A stretch of DNA of 64,000 nt from Rhizobium sp. Q54 (GCA_945860165.1 CAMAPL010000004.1:62001-126000); one strand, 5' to 3'; shown: positions 53,092 to 62,592, counted from the first letter of the stretch. Program-made: numbers and translations. The notes: generated by a model not told the origin, from the sequence alone.

Positions 53092-55396
53092 TCCACTGGA
53101 TCGGCGGCTGCTTCTCGCGCTTGCTGTTCTAGCCTTCGAGCGATTTCTGCCGCGGCTATGGCCTGCTGCGGGGTTCATAACTTTCTATCTTGCGCTGGCA
53201 CTGACCGGCATCTTCACCTTCATCACCTGGCCGCTACAGGCCTTGTTGCTGGCAGCCACCATCACCGCCAGCGCCCTATCGCTTTACGATGGCTTTGAAG
53301 ATTTCATCTGGCCACGCGCGATTGACGCTGCCCGGCGGCTGGAGCGCGACAGCGGCCTGGCGCATCGCCCGGTATCGGAACGCGACGATGTGCTGGTGGG
53401 CGCCGACCCGTTCGCACAAAGCATTTGGGCGTTGCACCGCCAGCGCAGCCTTCCCAAAAAATTTCGTCTGGCCCTGCCCCGCGCCGATATCGCACAGCGC
53501 GACCCGCAAGGCTTGCGCTGGTATCTACTGATAGCGCTTGTGGCGGGACTGGTGATGGCGCGCGGCGATACCGGCGAGCGGCTGATCTTGGCCTTTGACA
53601 GCGGCGCCGGCGCCGCGGCGCGCATCGACGCCTGGATCGATCCGCTGCCCTATACCGGCCTGCCGCTGACATCCCTGCGTGTCAGCGATACTGGCATCAT
53701 CACCGCGCCGCAGGGCTCGGTGCTGAACTTGCGGGTGTATGGCGCGCCCCGCACACCGGGCCTGACGGCAGGTGGCAATCGGGCGCCGCGCTTTGCCGGC
53801 GCGGACGGCGAATATTCCAGCAATGTGATCCTTTCCGCCGATGCGCGGGTGCAGGTGCGGGTGGGCGGCCACGCCATCGGCAAATGGCATATCCGCGCCG
53901 CGCCCGACAGCGTTCCCAGTATCGCGCTGACCGCCACCCCGAGCCGCACCGAACAGCTGGCCACCAAATTCGCCTTCAAGGGCAGCGACGATTACGGCAT
54001 CGCCACGGTTCATGCGGTGCTGGTTCCCAAGGGCCGCAAGAATGCTAAGCCCCTGGTGGCCGACCTGCCGCTACCGACCGCGTCGGAAAAGTCGCTGACG
54101 CAGACCAGTTTTGTTGATCTCACCAGCCATCCCTATGCCGGGCTGATGGTGGACGGGCATCTGGAAGCGCGCGATGCCACCGGCCAGAAAGGCGTCAGCC
54201 GTACCGTCAGCTTCCGCCTGCCGGCGCGGATATTCACCGATCCCCTGGCACGCGCGCTGACTGAACAGCGGCAGTTGCTGGCAACATCTGACGCCAATGG
54301 ACGGCGCATCGTGCTGCTGACCCTGGATGCGCTGGCCATCGATCCCGAGCGTTTCTATGAAGGCCAGCACGATATCTATCTCGCCATGCGCAACGCCTTT
54401 TACGGCGTGCGCAATGCCAAGAGCGAAGCCGACATCCAGCGGATGCAGACCCTGTTGTGGGAAACCGCGCTGAAGCTGGAGCGCGGCGGGCTGCTGTCGG
54501 CGGCGGAAGAATTGCGCAAGCTGCAACAGATGCTGACCGCCGCCATGGCGACCGGTGCGCCGCAGGAAGTAATCGACGAACTTCTCAAACGCTACAATGA
54601 AGCGATGCAGCGCTACATGCAGGCCATGGCCGCTAATCCGCCGTCCGAAAATCAGGCGCCGATGTCGCACGACACCAAGACGTTGGGCGAGAATGACATC
54701 CAGCAGCTTATGGAGATGATCCAGAAACTGTTACAGGCCGGCGACCGGCAGCAGGCTGCGCAACTTCTGGCGATGCTGCAATCCATGCTAGAAAACATGC
54801 GCATGACCCAGGGCGGCAGCGGCCAGGGTCAGGGCCAGAGCCAGCGGGACATGGCGCTGAATGACAAGCTGCAAAAATTTGGTGGCCTGATGGGCAAGCA
54901 GCGCGAATTGCAGGACAAGACATTCCGCCAGCGCCAGGGTCAGGGCGATTCCAAGGACGGTGGCCCCCAAGGACTGCAGAAGCAGCAGCAGACGCTGGAA
55001 AGACAATTGCAGGAATCCCTCAAGGGCATGGACGGCAAGTCGGCGCAGAAGCTGCGCGAGGCCGGCAAGGCGATGGGCGAGGCGCAAGGCGCGCTGGGCC
55101 GCCGTGATCTGGACAATGCCGGCAGTTCGCAGAACCAGGCGCTGGAAGCCCTGCGCCAAGGCGCCGAGCAGCTAGCACAACAGCAGCAACAGGGCGCCAA
55201 ACAGCAGCAGGGCGGGCGCCAGGATCCGCTGGGCCGTGGCAACTCGCCGTTTGGCGCGTCCGGGGTGAAGATTCCCGGCGCCGCCGACCTGGCCCGCGCC
55301 CGCGCCATCCTGGAAGAACTGCGCCGCCGCTCCGCGCAGATGAACCGCCCGCAAGCCGAGCGCGATTATCTCGATAGGTTGCTAAAAGCGTTCTAA
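53042..55396 (+). CDS. TIGR02302/DUF4175 family membrane protein
   Basis: 784 residues: three N-terminal membrane helices in the first ~190 residues, a beta-rich periplasmic middle (the VRVGGHAIGKWHIRAAP region), then a long helical C-terminus with Gln/Gly-rich low-complexity stretches (GGSGQGQGQSQRD, QQQQQGAKQQQGGRQ). Conserved downstream of lysA in alphaproteobacteria as TIGR02302; function unknown, possibly envelope-associated. The ATG 53042 inside lysA is the best start since the membrane helices begin soon after; later starts would cut the first helix. Confidence 0.88.
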   Translation: MPISLPKTAFPTGWPTDPLDRRLLLALAVLAFERFLPRLWPAAGFITFYLALALTGIFTFITWPLQALLLAATITASALSLYDGFEDFIWPRAIDAARRLERDSGLAHRPVSERDDVLVGADPFAQSIWALHRQRSLPKKFRLALPRADIAQRDPQGLRWYLLIALVAGLVMARGDTGERLILAFDSGAGAAARIDAWIDPLPYTGLPLTSLRVSDTGIITAPQGSVLNLRVYGAPRTPGLTAGGNRAPRFAGADGEYSSNVILSADARVQVRVGGHAIGKWHIRAAPDSVPSIALTATPSRTEQLATKFAFKGSDDYGIATVHAVLVPKGRKNAKPLVADLPLPTASEKSLTQTSFVDLTSHPYAGLMVDGHLEARDATGQKGVSRTVSFRLPARIFTDPLARALTEQRQLLATSDANGRRIVLLTLDALAIDPERFYEGQHDIYLAMRNAFYGVRNAKSEADIQRMQTLLWETALKLERGGLLSAAEELRKLQQMLTAAMATGAPQEVIDELLKRYNEAMQRYMQAMAANPPSENQAPMSHDTKTLGENDIQQLMEMIQKLLQAGDRQQAAQLLAMLQSMLENMRMTQGGSGQGQGQSQRDMALNDKLQKFGGLMGKQRELQDKTFRQRQGQGDSKDGGPQGLQKQQQTLERQLQESLKGMDGKSAQKLREAGKAMGEAQGALGRRDLDNAGSSQNQALEALRQGAEQLAQQQQQGAKQQQGGRQDPLGRGNSPFGASGVKIPGAADLARARAILEELRRRSAQMNRPQAERDYLDRLLKAF

Positions 55397-55905
55397 ATTT
55401 TTCCGATGTAAGGCAAGCCACGATACTTGCCCGCATCGTCCATGCCATAGCCGATGACGAAATCATTGCCGACCGTGAAGCCGACATAGTCGGCCTTGGC
55501 CACCGCGTCGCGGCGCTGCTTGTCCAGCATCACCGCCACCTGCACGCTGGCGGCGCCCGCCGCCTTGATCAGCGATACCGCCTTGGCGATGGTGCGCCCG
55601 GTATCCAGCACACCGTCGATCACCAACACATGACGCCCGGTGATCTGTTCGGAAGGCCCCGCCACCATCGAAATGGCGCTGGCCACCCGCTTGTCGCCAT
55701 AAGAACGCAGCCAGATCATTTCCACGTCTAGCAGCACGCCTTCCCAGGCCAGCGCCCTGAGCAGATCAGCGGCGAAGACAAAGCCGCCGACCAGGACCGG
55801 CATGGCGATATCGGGACGCAAGGGAGCGGAGGCGATTGTGCGCGCCATCATCCCGACCCGCTCCTGAATCTGCTGCGCGGAAAACAGGGTGGCGGGCGGG
55901 TTCAT
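55393..55905 (-). CDS. hpt: hypoxanthine phosphoribosyltransferase
   Basis: 170 residues: VLVGGFVFAADLLRALAWEG, IWLRSYGDK and the PRPP motif HVLVIDGVLDTGRTIAK, with Val in place of the more usual Glu/Asp after DG. Salvages hypoxanthine and guanine to nucleotides. Its start overlaps the stop of the zinc-ribbon gene. Convergent with the TIGR02302 gene, overlapping by four bases. Confidence 0.9.
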   Translation of the reverse strand: MNPPATLFSAQQIQERVGMMARTIASAPLRPDIAMPVLVGGFVFAADLLRALAWEGVLLDVEMIWLRSYGDKRVASAISMVAGPSEQITGRHVLVIDGVLDTGRTIAKAVSLIKAAGAASVQVAVMLDKQRRDAVAKADYVGFTVGNDFVIGYGMDDAGKYRGLPYIGKI

Positions 55906-56637
55906 GGACCGTCTTTGGCGAAGCGCACTTCCAGATGGCGCGCCGCGGCGGGCGGACTGGAAAACCGGGTGGTGAAAGGCACCGACTGGCCCGGCTTCAG
56001 CACCGTGGCGGTGGGTTTGAAATTCCAGTGATAGAGCTCGCGCTTGCTGGCGTCGCTCAGGGTGACGCGCACGGTCTGCGGCACCGGCAACTCGCGCCCC
56101 CCGGCATTGACGATCATGCCCGTCACCGCCAGCACGATCTGGCCGTCTTCGCTTTCGCGTTTGTAATCCACTTGGCGAAAATCAATGCCGCTGGCATTCA
56201 CGGGCAGCCCCAGGCTGGAATAGACGCCCGCCGATTGCGGCCAGATCACCGCGATATCCTGGCGATAGCGCACTGCCGACACCGCGATCAGCAGCACCAC
56301 CGCGATCAGTCCCACCCAGCCCGCCACCACCGCCAGCTTGGGGCCCAGGGGGGGCGCGCGGCGTCGGTATGCTGGGAAGCGGCGCATAGGCGCGGGTGGC
56401 CGAAGGGTTGACGGGATAGGGATCGGACGAAGCTGCGTCCGCCGGGACGGCATGCGGCGCGGGATCTCCCTGCAACGGCAGCTCGACGAAATCGGGTGCG
56501 ATCTCCGGTTCTGGCGTTTCCCCCGCCTGATGCCAGCTATGGCCGCATTTGGCGCAGCGCACGGTGCGGCCAGCGGCGAGAAACTTGGACCTATCCACCG
56601 AATAGCGCGTGTCGCACGAGGGACAGGTGAGAATCAT
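55902..56637 (-). pseudogene. MJ0042 zinc-ribbon/DUF3426 membrane protein, frameshifted in a G7 run
   Basis: From ATG 56637: MILTCPSCDTRYSVDRSKFL, VRCAKCGHSWHQ (four-Cys zinc ribbon of the MJ0042 type) and an acidic/Pro linker to about PLPSIPTPRAPP. The second part is in another frame: LGPKLAVVAGWVGLIAVVLL (membrane helix), a DUF3426-like domain with VTGMIVNAGGRELPVPQTV, VTLSD and a C-terminal LEVRFAKDG. Seven G at 56348-56354 mark the break; one fewer restores a ~244-residue protein. Divergent from ftsE, coupled to hpt. Confidence 0.82.
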
Positions 56638-56716
56638 GTCCGGCCTGTTGAAAAACATGCGGAAAATAGGGGTCGGGGACCATGACCGCAAGGCGTGTGA
56701 TGTTTATGGTCCGGTC

Positions 56717-57397
56717 ATGGTTCGTTTTGAAAATGTCGGGATGCGCTATGGCTCAGGACCGGAAGTGCTGCGCGATGTCAGCTTCTCGCTGGAGCCGGGC
56801 TCTTTCACCTTCCTGACCGGCCTGTCGGGCGCGGGCAAGACAACGCTGCTGAAACTGATCTATGTCGCCGAGCCGCCCAGCCGCGGCCTGATCACCCTGT
56901 TCAGCACCGAGCTGGCGACAGCCCGGCGCCGCGACCTGCCGGCCATCCGCCGCCGCATCGGAGTGGTGTTCCAGGATTTCCGCCTGCTCGACCATCTCTC
57001 GGCCTTCGACAATGTGGCCCTGCCGCTCAGGCTGGCGGGCAAGAAGGTAAGCGATTTTTCTCATGACGTGCGCGAGCTTCTGTCCTGGGTGGGGCTGGGC
57101 GACCGCATGAATGCGCGCCCCGCCACCCTATCGGGCGGCGAGCAGCAGCGGGTCGCCATCGCCCGCGCCGTGGTGGCGCGGCCCGATCTGCTGATCGCCG
57201 ATGAGCCCACCGGCAATGTCGATCCCGAAATGGGCGCGCGGCTGATCCGCTTGATCGCCGAACTCAACCGCCTGGGCACCACCGTCCTGATCGCAACCCA
57301 TGACCGCGCCCTGATCGAGGCGACGCGGGCGCGCGAGATGCGGCTGATCGAAGGCCGGCTGGTCGAATTGCGGAGCTCCATGGGTACAGGCACATGA
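56717..57397 (+). CDS. ftsE: cell division ATP-binding protein FtsE
   Basis: 226 residues of an ABC ATPase: VRFENVGMRYGSGPEVLRDV, Walker A GLSGAGKTTLLKL, the FtsE/LolD-type QDFRLLDHLSAFDNVALPL, signature LSGGEQQRVAIARA, Walker B LLIADEPTGNVDP. With FtsX it controls peptidoglycan hydrolases at the septum. ATG 56717; the open frame from 56609 is not coding. Overlaps ftsX by four bases. Confidence 0.96.
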   Translation: MVRFENVGMRYGSGPEVLRDVSFSLEPGSFTFLTGLSGAGKTTLLKLIYVAEPPSRGLITLFSTELATARRRDLPAIRRRIGVVFQDFRLLDHLSAFDNVALPLRLAGKKVSDFSHDVRELLSWVGLGDRMNARPATLSGGEQQRVAIARAVVARPDLLIADEPTGNVDPEMGARLIRLIAELNRLGTTVLIATHDRALIEATRAREMRLIEGRLVELRSSMGTGT

Positions 57398-58290
57398 GCG
57401 AGCGCGCAACTTACATTCTTCCAAGAGACAAGGGCGCCGCGCCGCTGGATTTCGTCATCGCGGTGATTACATTCCTGGCGGCATTGGCGCTGGGCGCCTC
57501 ACTGGTCGCCACCCGCGCCGCCCATGGCTGGCAGAGCGGACTCTCCGACCGCATCACGGTGCAGATCATGCCGCCGGAGCAGGGCAGCGATCCGCGCGCC
57601 TCACTCGAGACCGAAACCAAAATCGTGCTGCGTGTGCTGAACGCCACGCCCGGCATCGCCCATGCCACGCTTCTGTCGGACGCGGAGATCAACGCCCTAG
57701 TCGAACCCTGGATCGGCAAGGATGGCGTGGTGGCCGGCATCCCGATGCCCCGACTGATCGATGCCGCGGTGACGCCGGGCAGCGATGTGAATATCGCCAA
57801 ACTCACCGCCGACCTGGGGCGCGCCGCGCCGCACGCTTCGGTGGACGATCACCGGCGCTGGATCGCGCGGCTGCGGGGCCTGGCCGATGCGGTGCGCTGG
57901 TCGGCCTATGGCATTCTGCTTTTGATCGCGGGCGCGACGGCGGCGGCGGTGTCCTTCGCCACCCGCGCGGGCCTGGATGCACATCATGAGATGGTGGCGC
58001 TGCTGCACCAGATGGGGGCGCTGCCCAGCTTCATCGCCCGCGCCGTAGAGTGGCACTATTTCGTCTCGGCCCTGCTTGCGGCCGCTTTGGGCACGGCCTT
58101 CGCGGCGCTGTTCTTCCTGGGCGCCAGCGGGCTGGAGATATTCGGACTGGAAGCGGCTACCTTCCTGCCGCCCTTGTCGCTGAAATGGACGGAAATCCCC
58201 TGGCTGGCGGCGGTGCCCGCCACCACAGCGCTGATTGCCTGGGCCACGGCGCGCTTTTCTGTGCTGTCGGTGGTCAGGGCGATCTATTAG
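57394..58290 (+). CDS. ftsX: cell division permease FtsX
   Basis: 298 residues: one N-terminal helix, a large periplasmic loop (about residues 45-165, with SDRITVQIMPPEQ and LSDAEINALVEPWIG), and three C-terminal helices, the FtsX layout. Coupled to ftsE. ydcF and plsC follow on the same strand with small gaps, likely one transcript. Confidence 0.94.
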   Translation: MSERATYILPRDKGAAPLDFVIAVITFLAALALGASLVATRAAHGWQSGLSDRITVQIMPPEQGSDPRASLETETKIVLRVLNATPGIAHATLLSDAEINALVEPWIGKDGVVAGIPMPRLIDAAVTPGSDVNIAKLTADLGRAAPHASVDDHRRWIARLRGLADAVRWSAYGILLLIAGATAAAVSFATRAGLDAHHEMVALLHQMGALPSFIARAVEWHYFVSALLAAALGTAFAALFFLGASGLEIFGLEAATFLPPLSLKWTEIPWLAAVPATTALIAWATARFSVLSVVRAIY

Positions 58291-58314
58291 TATCTTCGGC
58301 CTGGGAGCCTTGTT

Positions 58315-58884
58315 TTGCGCATTTTCCTGACCGTGATCATTCTGGCGTTGCTGGGCTATGCGATCGGCTTCGTGCTGTTCGTGGGCAACCTGCCCATCGC
58401 GCCCACCGCAGTGCCCAGAGCTGACGGTATCGTGGCGCTGACCGGCGGCGAAGATCGGCTGAATACCGCCGTGTCGATGCTGGAGCACGGCGTGGCCCAG
58501 CGCCTGCTGGTCAGCGGCGCATCCCTGTCCATCACCAAGGAAACCGTGGGCAATATTTCCGGCGGTGGGCCGCGCTTCGAATGCTGCGCCGATATCGGCT
58601 ATGCCGCCGAGGACACCCACGGCAATGCCGAGGAAGCCACCACCTGGGCGCGGGAACATAAATTCTCCAGCCTGGTGATCGTCACCGGGCGGCACCACAT
58701 GCCGCGCACCTTGCGCGAATTTTCCACCGCGATGCCGGACATCACCCTGATCGCTTATCCGGTGGAACAGAGCCGCGCGGTTCTCAGCGGCTGGTGGCGG
58801 CATCCACGTACCGCCCAGCTGCTGCACCGCGAATATTTCAAGTATCTCGCCAGCCTGGTGACAACGCGGCTGGCAAGCGGATGA
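58315..58884 (+). CDS. YdcF/DUF218 family membrane protein
   Basis: 189 residues: one membrane helix (FLTVIILALLGYAIGFVLF), then the DUF218 fold: DGIVALTGGEDRLNTAVSML, LLVSGAS, TWAREHKFSSLVIVTGRHHM and the late PRTLREF. Proteins of this type (SanA, YdcF, ElyC) act in envelope or peptidoglycan-lipid homeostasis. Start TTG 58315 with GGGAG upstream. Overlaps plsC by four bases. Confidence 0.85.
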   Translation: MRIFLTVIILALLGYAIGFVLFVGNLPIAPTAVPRADGIVALTGGEDRLNTAVSMLEHGVAQRLLVSGASLSITKETVGNISGGGPRFECCADIGYAAEDTHGNAEEATTWAREHKFSSLVIVTGRHHMPRTLREFSTAMPDITLIAYPVEQSRAVLSGWWRHPRTAQLLHREYFKYLASLVTTRLASG

Positions 58885-59573
58885 CCGCCTTGCGTTCGTT
58901 CGTTTTCCTGGTGTGGTTTTCCGCACTGTCCATTACGTTGTCGCTGCTGTTCTGGCCGGCGCTGCTTCTGCCGCGCGGCGCCGCCATCTGGCTGGCGCGG
59001 ACATGGGCGCGCACCACGTTCTGGGGCCTGAAGGTTTTCGCCGGCATCGGTTTTGAAATCCGGGGCACCCCGCCGCGCGGCCCGGTGCTGGTCGCCGCCA
59101 AGCATATGAGCATGTGGGACACGCTGGCTTTGTCCTTGGTGCTGGACAAGCCCGGCATCGTGCTCAAGCGCGAGTTGCTGCTGGTTCCATTTTTCGGCTG
59201 GTTTGTGTGGAAGGCCGCCGCCATTCCGATTGATCGCGGCGCCGGCGCCAAGGCCTTGCGCCAGATGAGCGCGGCGGCGGGCGATGTGCTGGCGCAGGGC
59301 CGCCCCGTCCTGATTTTCCCGGAAGGCACCCGCAAGAAACCCGGCGCGCCGCCGGACTACAAGCCGGGCGTGGCGGGGCTTTACGGAATGCTGGAGGTCG
59401 CCTGCGTGCCGGTGGCGCTGAATTCGGGGGTCTATTGGACCGGCTTTCTCAAGCGCCCCGGCACCATCACCCTCGAATTCCTCGAGGCCATTCCGCCCGG
59501 GCTGAAGCGGGCTGACTTCATGGCCTTGCTGGAAAAGCGCATCGAAACCGCCACCGCCGTTCTTTTACCCTGA
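58881..59573 (+). CDS. plsC: 1-acyl-sn-glycerol-3-phosphate acyltransferase
   Basis: 230 residues: N-terminal membrane helix, the HX4D motif HMSMWD, the glycerol-phosphate site FPEGTR (IFPEGTRKKPGAPP) and VPVALNSGVYW. Makes phosphatidic acid. ATG 58881 overlaps the ydcF stop. Four-gene unit with ftsEX and ydcF. Confidence 0.94.
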   Translation: MTALRSFVFLVWFSALSITLSLLFWPALLLPRGAAIWLARTWARTTFWGLKVFAGIGFEIRGTPPRGPVLVAAKHMSMWDTLALSLVLDKPGIVLKRELLLVPFFGWFVWKAAAIPIDRGAGAKALRQMSAAAGDVLAQGRPVLIFPEGTRKKPGAPPDYKPGVAGLYGMLEVACVPVALNSGVYWTGFLKRPGTITLEFLEAIPPGLKRADFMALLEKRIETATAVLLP

Positions 59574-59574
59574 T

Positions 59575-59673
59575 ATTTCAAACCTTTTCTGCCCGCGCTG
59601 CGGCGATGCCAGCTTCGTGAAGCTGGAAAGCTGCGATTCCTGTTTGTCCTGTGGCTATTCGAAGTGTAGTTAG
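59575..59673 (+). CDS. candidate 32-residue zinc-ribbon peptide without a normal start
   Basis: Right after plsC an open frame reads NLFCPRCGDASFVKLESC then DSCLSCGYSKCS and TAG: six Cys arranged as CxxC...CxxCxxC-GYSKC, too regular for chance. No ATG, GTG or TTG is near; an ATT at 59575 or a longer frame inside plsC would be needed. It could be the remnant of a larger zinc-ribbon protein or a gene damaged at its 5' end. Confidence 0.35.
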   Translation: MSNLFCPRCGDASFVKLESCDSCLSCGYSKCS

Positions 59674-59679
59674 CCGTAG

Positions 59680-60426
59680 ATGAGCTATTCCAGCCGCCTC
59701 TGGTTATACGCGCCCTTCGCGGCTGTGCTGATCCTGGCCGCCTGGGTCATCAGCCAGTGGTGGCTGGCGGCGGACGCGCTCGAGAAAAATCTGGCAGCGT
59801 TGAAAGACCACCCGGTGATGCCCGGCATCAGCATGGACTGGACGTCGGTCGCGGTGGACGGCTTTCCCTTCCGGGTGGATGCCAGTTTCAACGGCCTGCA
59901 GATAAAAGGCGAAGGCGCCCATGGCCCCTTTTCCTGGTCGAGCGAGAAGTTCGCCCTGCATGCCCTCACCTATGGCCGCAACAAGACGGTGTATGAAGCG
60001 GCGGGGCGGCAACAGTTGTCCTGGACCGACGGGACCGGCAAGTCCCAGGCTATTCAATTCCAGCATGGCAGCCTGCACGCCAGCAGCGTGACCGATGCCG
60101 CCGGCCTGGTGCGCTTCGACCTGGATATCGTGAATGTCGCCAGTCCGCGTGTCACTGCCGGGCGTTTCCAGTTTCATCTGCAGCGCGATGGCAAAGATTT
60201 GAATCTGATGGTGCGGGCCGATTCCATTACTGGCTTAGGCGCGCCGAAGAAACTGGTGCAGGCTTACGCCACCCTCAACAAGGCGGAAACCTTGGCGCCT
60301 CTGCTCAGGGCCGACATGCCCTGGCCGATGGCGGTGGTGGTATGGAAGGGCTTTGGCGGCCGTGCGGCCTTGTCGCAAACCGTCGAACCCGAACTGGCGA
60401 CTCAGGTGCTATCGCCGCTCTATTAG
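59680..60426 (+). CDS. DUF2125 family protein
   Basis: 248 residues: an N-terminal membrane anchor (LWLYAPFAAVLILAAWVISQ) and a beta-rich body with WTSVAVDGFPFRVDASFNGL, typical of DUF2125, an alphaproteobacterial envelope family without known function. The family is often longer (above 300 residues); this copy seems shortened at the C-terminus. It converges on tyrC with a 4-base overlap. Confidence 0.8.
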   Translation: MSYSSRLWLYAPFAAVLILAAWVISQWWLAADALEKNLAALKDHPVMPGISMDWTSVAVDGFPFRVDASFNGLQIKGEGAHGPFSWSSEKFALHALTYGRNKTVYEAAGRQQLSWTDGTGKSQAIQFQHGSLHASSVTDAAGLVRFDLDIVNVASPRVTAGRFQFHLQRDGKDLNLMVRADSITGLGAPKKLVQAYATLNKAETLAPLLRADMPWPMAVVVWKGFGGRAALSQTVEPELATQVLSPLY

Positions 60427-61340
60427 GGCTTCTTCTGGTCGCGGCCGAAATTCGGCGCGGCGCTTTCCTGGCCGATATCGATGATGGCGCAGCGGATGGC
60501 GCGGGTGCGGCTGAAGGCTTCGAACAGCGCATCGCCATTGCCTTCGCGCACCGCCCGCTGCAACTGGCTGAGATCTTCGTTAAAACGGCCCAGCACTTCC
60601 AGCACCGCCTCGCGATTGTTGAGAAAGACGTCGCGCCACATGGTGGGATCGCTGGCGGCGATGCGGGTGAAATCGCGAAAGCCGCTGGCAGAATATTTGA
60701 TCACTTCGCCTTCGGTCACCGCTTCCAGGTCATGCGCCGTGCCGACGATATTGTAGGCGATGAGATGGGGCAGGTGCGATGTGATGGCCAGCACCAGGTC
60801 GTGATGCCCCGGCTCCATTTCGTCCACCTGGCTGCCCAGCCCTTCCCAAAAGCCGCGCAGCCGCGCCACGGCTTGCGTATCCGCGCCCGGCAGCGGCGTC
60901 AGGATTGCCCAGCGCCCGTCAAACAAGGTGGCGAACCCGGCTTCCGGACCGGAAAACTCGGTGCCGGCAATAGGATGGGCCGGAATGAAATGCACGCCCG
61001 CAGGCACGAAAGACCCGACATCACGGACCACCGCGCCTTTGACCGAGCCGACATCTGACAGGATCGCGCCCTTGACCAGATGCGGTGCGATTATCTCCGC
61101 AACGCTTTTGTAAGCGCCGACCGGCGTGCAGAGGATCACCAGCTGTGCGTCTTTTACTGCCGCGATGATGTCGTCATGGACATGATCGCAAAAGCCGATC
61201 TTGGTGGCGCGCGTGCGCACATCAACGCTGGCGTCATAGCCCGCGATTTCGCCCGCCAGCTGGCCGCGCCGCGCCGCATGGGCGATGGACGAACCGATCA
61301 GGCCCAGGCCGATAATGGCGATCTTGTCGAAGGCTGCCAT
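60423..61340 (-). CDS. tyrC: prephenate/arogenate dehydrogenase
   Basis: 305 residues: Rossmann motif IAIIGLGLIGSSIAHAARRG, catalytic His region HPIAGTEFSGPEAGF and LAITSHLPHLIAYNIVGTA, typical of cyclohexadienyl dehydrogenases. It leads to tyrosine by NAD-dependent decarboxylation. It follows hisC directly on the strand, a common alphaproteobacterial pair (aminotransferase plus dehydrogenase). Confidence 0.93.
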   Translation of the reverse strand: MAAFDKIAIIGLGLIGSSIAHAARRGQLAGEIAGYDASVDVRTRATKIGFCDHVHDDIIAAVKDAQLVILCTPVGAYKSVAEIIAPHLVKGAILSDVGSVKGAVVRDVGSFVPAGVHFIPAHPIAGTEFSGPEAGFATLFDGRWAILTPLPGADTQAVARLRGFWEGLGSQVDEMEPGHHDLVLAITSHLPHLIAYNIVGTAHDLEAVTEGEVIKYSASGFRDFTRIAASDPTMWRDVFLNNREAVLEVLGRFNEDLSQLQRAVREGNGDALFEAFSRTRAIRCAIIDIGQESAAPNFGRDQKKP

Positions 61341-62441
61341 CTATGTCGCCATGAATTGCTGGATCAGAGATACCGCCAGCCGGTTCTCGTCCTCGGTGCC
61401 CACCGTCATGCGCAGGCAATCGGGCAAGCCGTAACTGGCCACCCCGCGCAAAATGACGCCGCCCTTGTTGAGGAAAGCATCGGCATTTGCCGCGTTCTTG
61501 GCGCCTTGCGGAAAGTGAATCAGCACGAAATTGGCCACGCTGTCATCCACGCGCAATCCGGTCTTGCGGATTTCCGCGGTGATCCAGGGCAGCCACGTGT
61601 TGTTGTGCTCCACCGCCTTCCAGAAATGGTCGCGGTCGCGCACCGCGGCGGCGCCTGCCAGCTGCTGCAGCAACGCGGTGTTGAACGGACCCCGAATGCG
61701 GTTGATCGCATCGCAGATGGCGGCCGAGGCATACATCCAGCCGATGCGCAGGCCCGCCAGCCCGTACAACTTCGAGAAGGTTCGGGTCATCACCACATTG
61801 TCGAATTTCGCCACCAGTTCGATGCCAGCTTCATAATCCTTGGCGGTGACATACTCGCCATAGGCGGCGTCGATCACCAAAAGAACATTCTTGGGCAATC
61901 CGGCGTGCAATTTTGCCATCTCGTCGCGCGTCAGGTATGAGCCGGTGGGATTGTTAGGGTTGGCGATATAGAGCATGCGCGTCTTCGGCGTCACCGCCGC
62001 CAGCATGGCGTCGACATCGACCATCAGCGCGTGATTGGTGTTTTTCTCCGGCACAATCACCGGCGTGGCGCTGTTGGCCAGGGTGGCGATCTTGTAAACT
62101 AGAAAAGCGTGCTCACTGAAAATCGCCTCATCGCCGGGCTGCAGATAGGCATTGGCCAGCATGGTGAGCAACGCGTCCGAACCGTCACCCGAGGTGATGA
62201 TGCGCGCCAGGTCCAGCTTGTAAACCTCAGCAATGGCTTCGCGCAGGAGCAAAGCCGAGCCTTCCGGATAGAGCGCCACGCTGGCCTTGGCCTGGTCCAG
62301 CGCCGCCAGCGCCGCAGGGCTTGGGCCGACCGGGGACTCGTTGGAGGAAAGCTTGACCACCTTGGCGACACCGGCCACGCCAGCGCGCCCGCCGACATAG
62401 GGCGAGATGTCGAGAATGCCGGGTTTCGGGATCGGGCTCAT
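61341..62441 (-). CDS. hisC: histidinol-phosphate (or aromatic amino acid) aminotransferase
   Basis: 366 residues, fold type I: VKLSSNESPVGPSPAALAAL, IANPNNPTGSYL, DAAYGEYV and PLP-Lys in TRTFSKLYGLAGLRIGW. Its pairing with tyrC suggests it can also act on prephenate or phenylpyruvate, as in other alphaproteobacteria. Its stop is followed at once by the tyrC start. Divergent from metX. Confidence 0.92.
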   Translation of the reverse strand: MSPIPKPGILDISPYVGGRAGVAGVAKVVKLSSNESPVGPSPAALAALDQAKASVALYPEGSALLLREAIAEVYKLDLARIITSGDGSDALLTMLANAYLQPGDEAIFSEHAFLVYKIATLANSATPVIVPEKNTNHALMVDVDAMLAAVTPKTRMLYIANPNNPTGSYLTRDEMAKLHAGLPKNVLLVIDAAYGEYVTAKDYEAGIELVAKFDNVVMTRTFSKLYGLAGLRIGWMYASAAICDAINRIRGPFNTALLQQLAGAAAVRDRDHFWKAVEHNNTWLPWITAEIRKTGLRVDDSVANFVLIHFPQGAKNAANADAFLNKGGVILRGVASYGLPDCLRMTVGTEDENRLAVSLIQQFMAT

Positions 62442-62563
62442 CGGGAAAAAGGCGGGCTCAAGAAGGGCGTTAGGCGAGAGCCGGACCGCCCATTGAAAAG
62501 GGCCGTATTGATAGGGCGGGAATGCCCCAAAAGCAAAGCAGACCTGTCATTCAGGCCCATTCG

Positions 62564-62592
62564 TTGACTTGCAGCCCCCCACATCTTAGCTA
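62564..62592 (+). promoter_or_regulatory. predicted promoter of metX
   Basis: TTGACT (62564-62569), 17 bases, TAGCTA (62587-62592). The -10 is weak. Only 21 bases follow to the start codon, with GAGGA as ribosome site, so there is no room for a leader riboswitch downstream. Confidence 0.4.
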
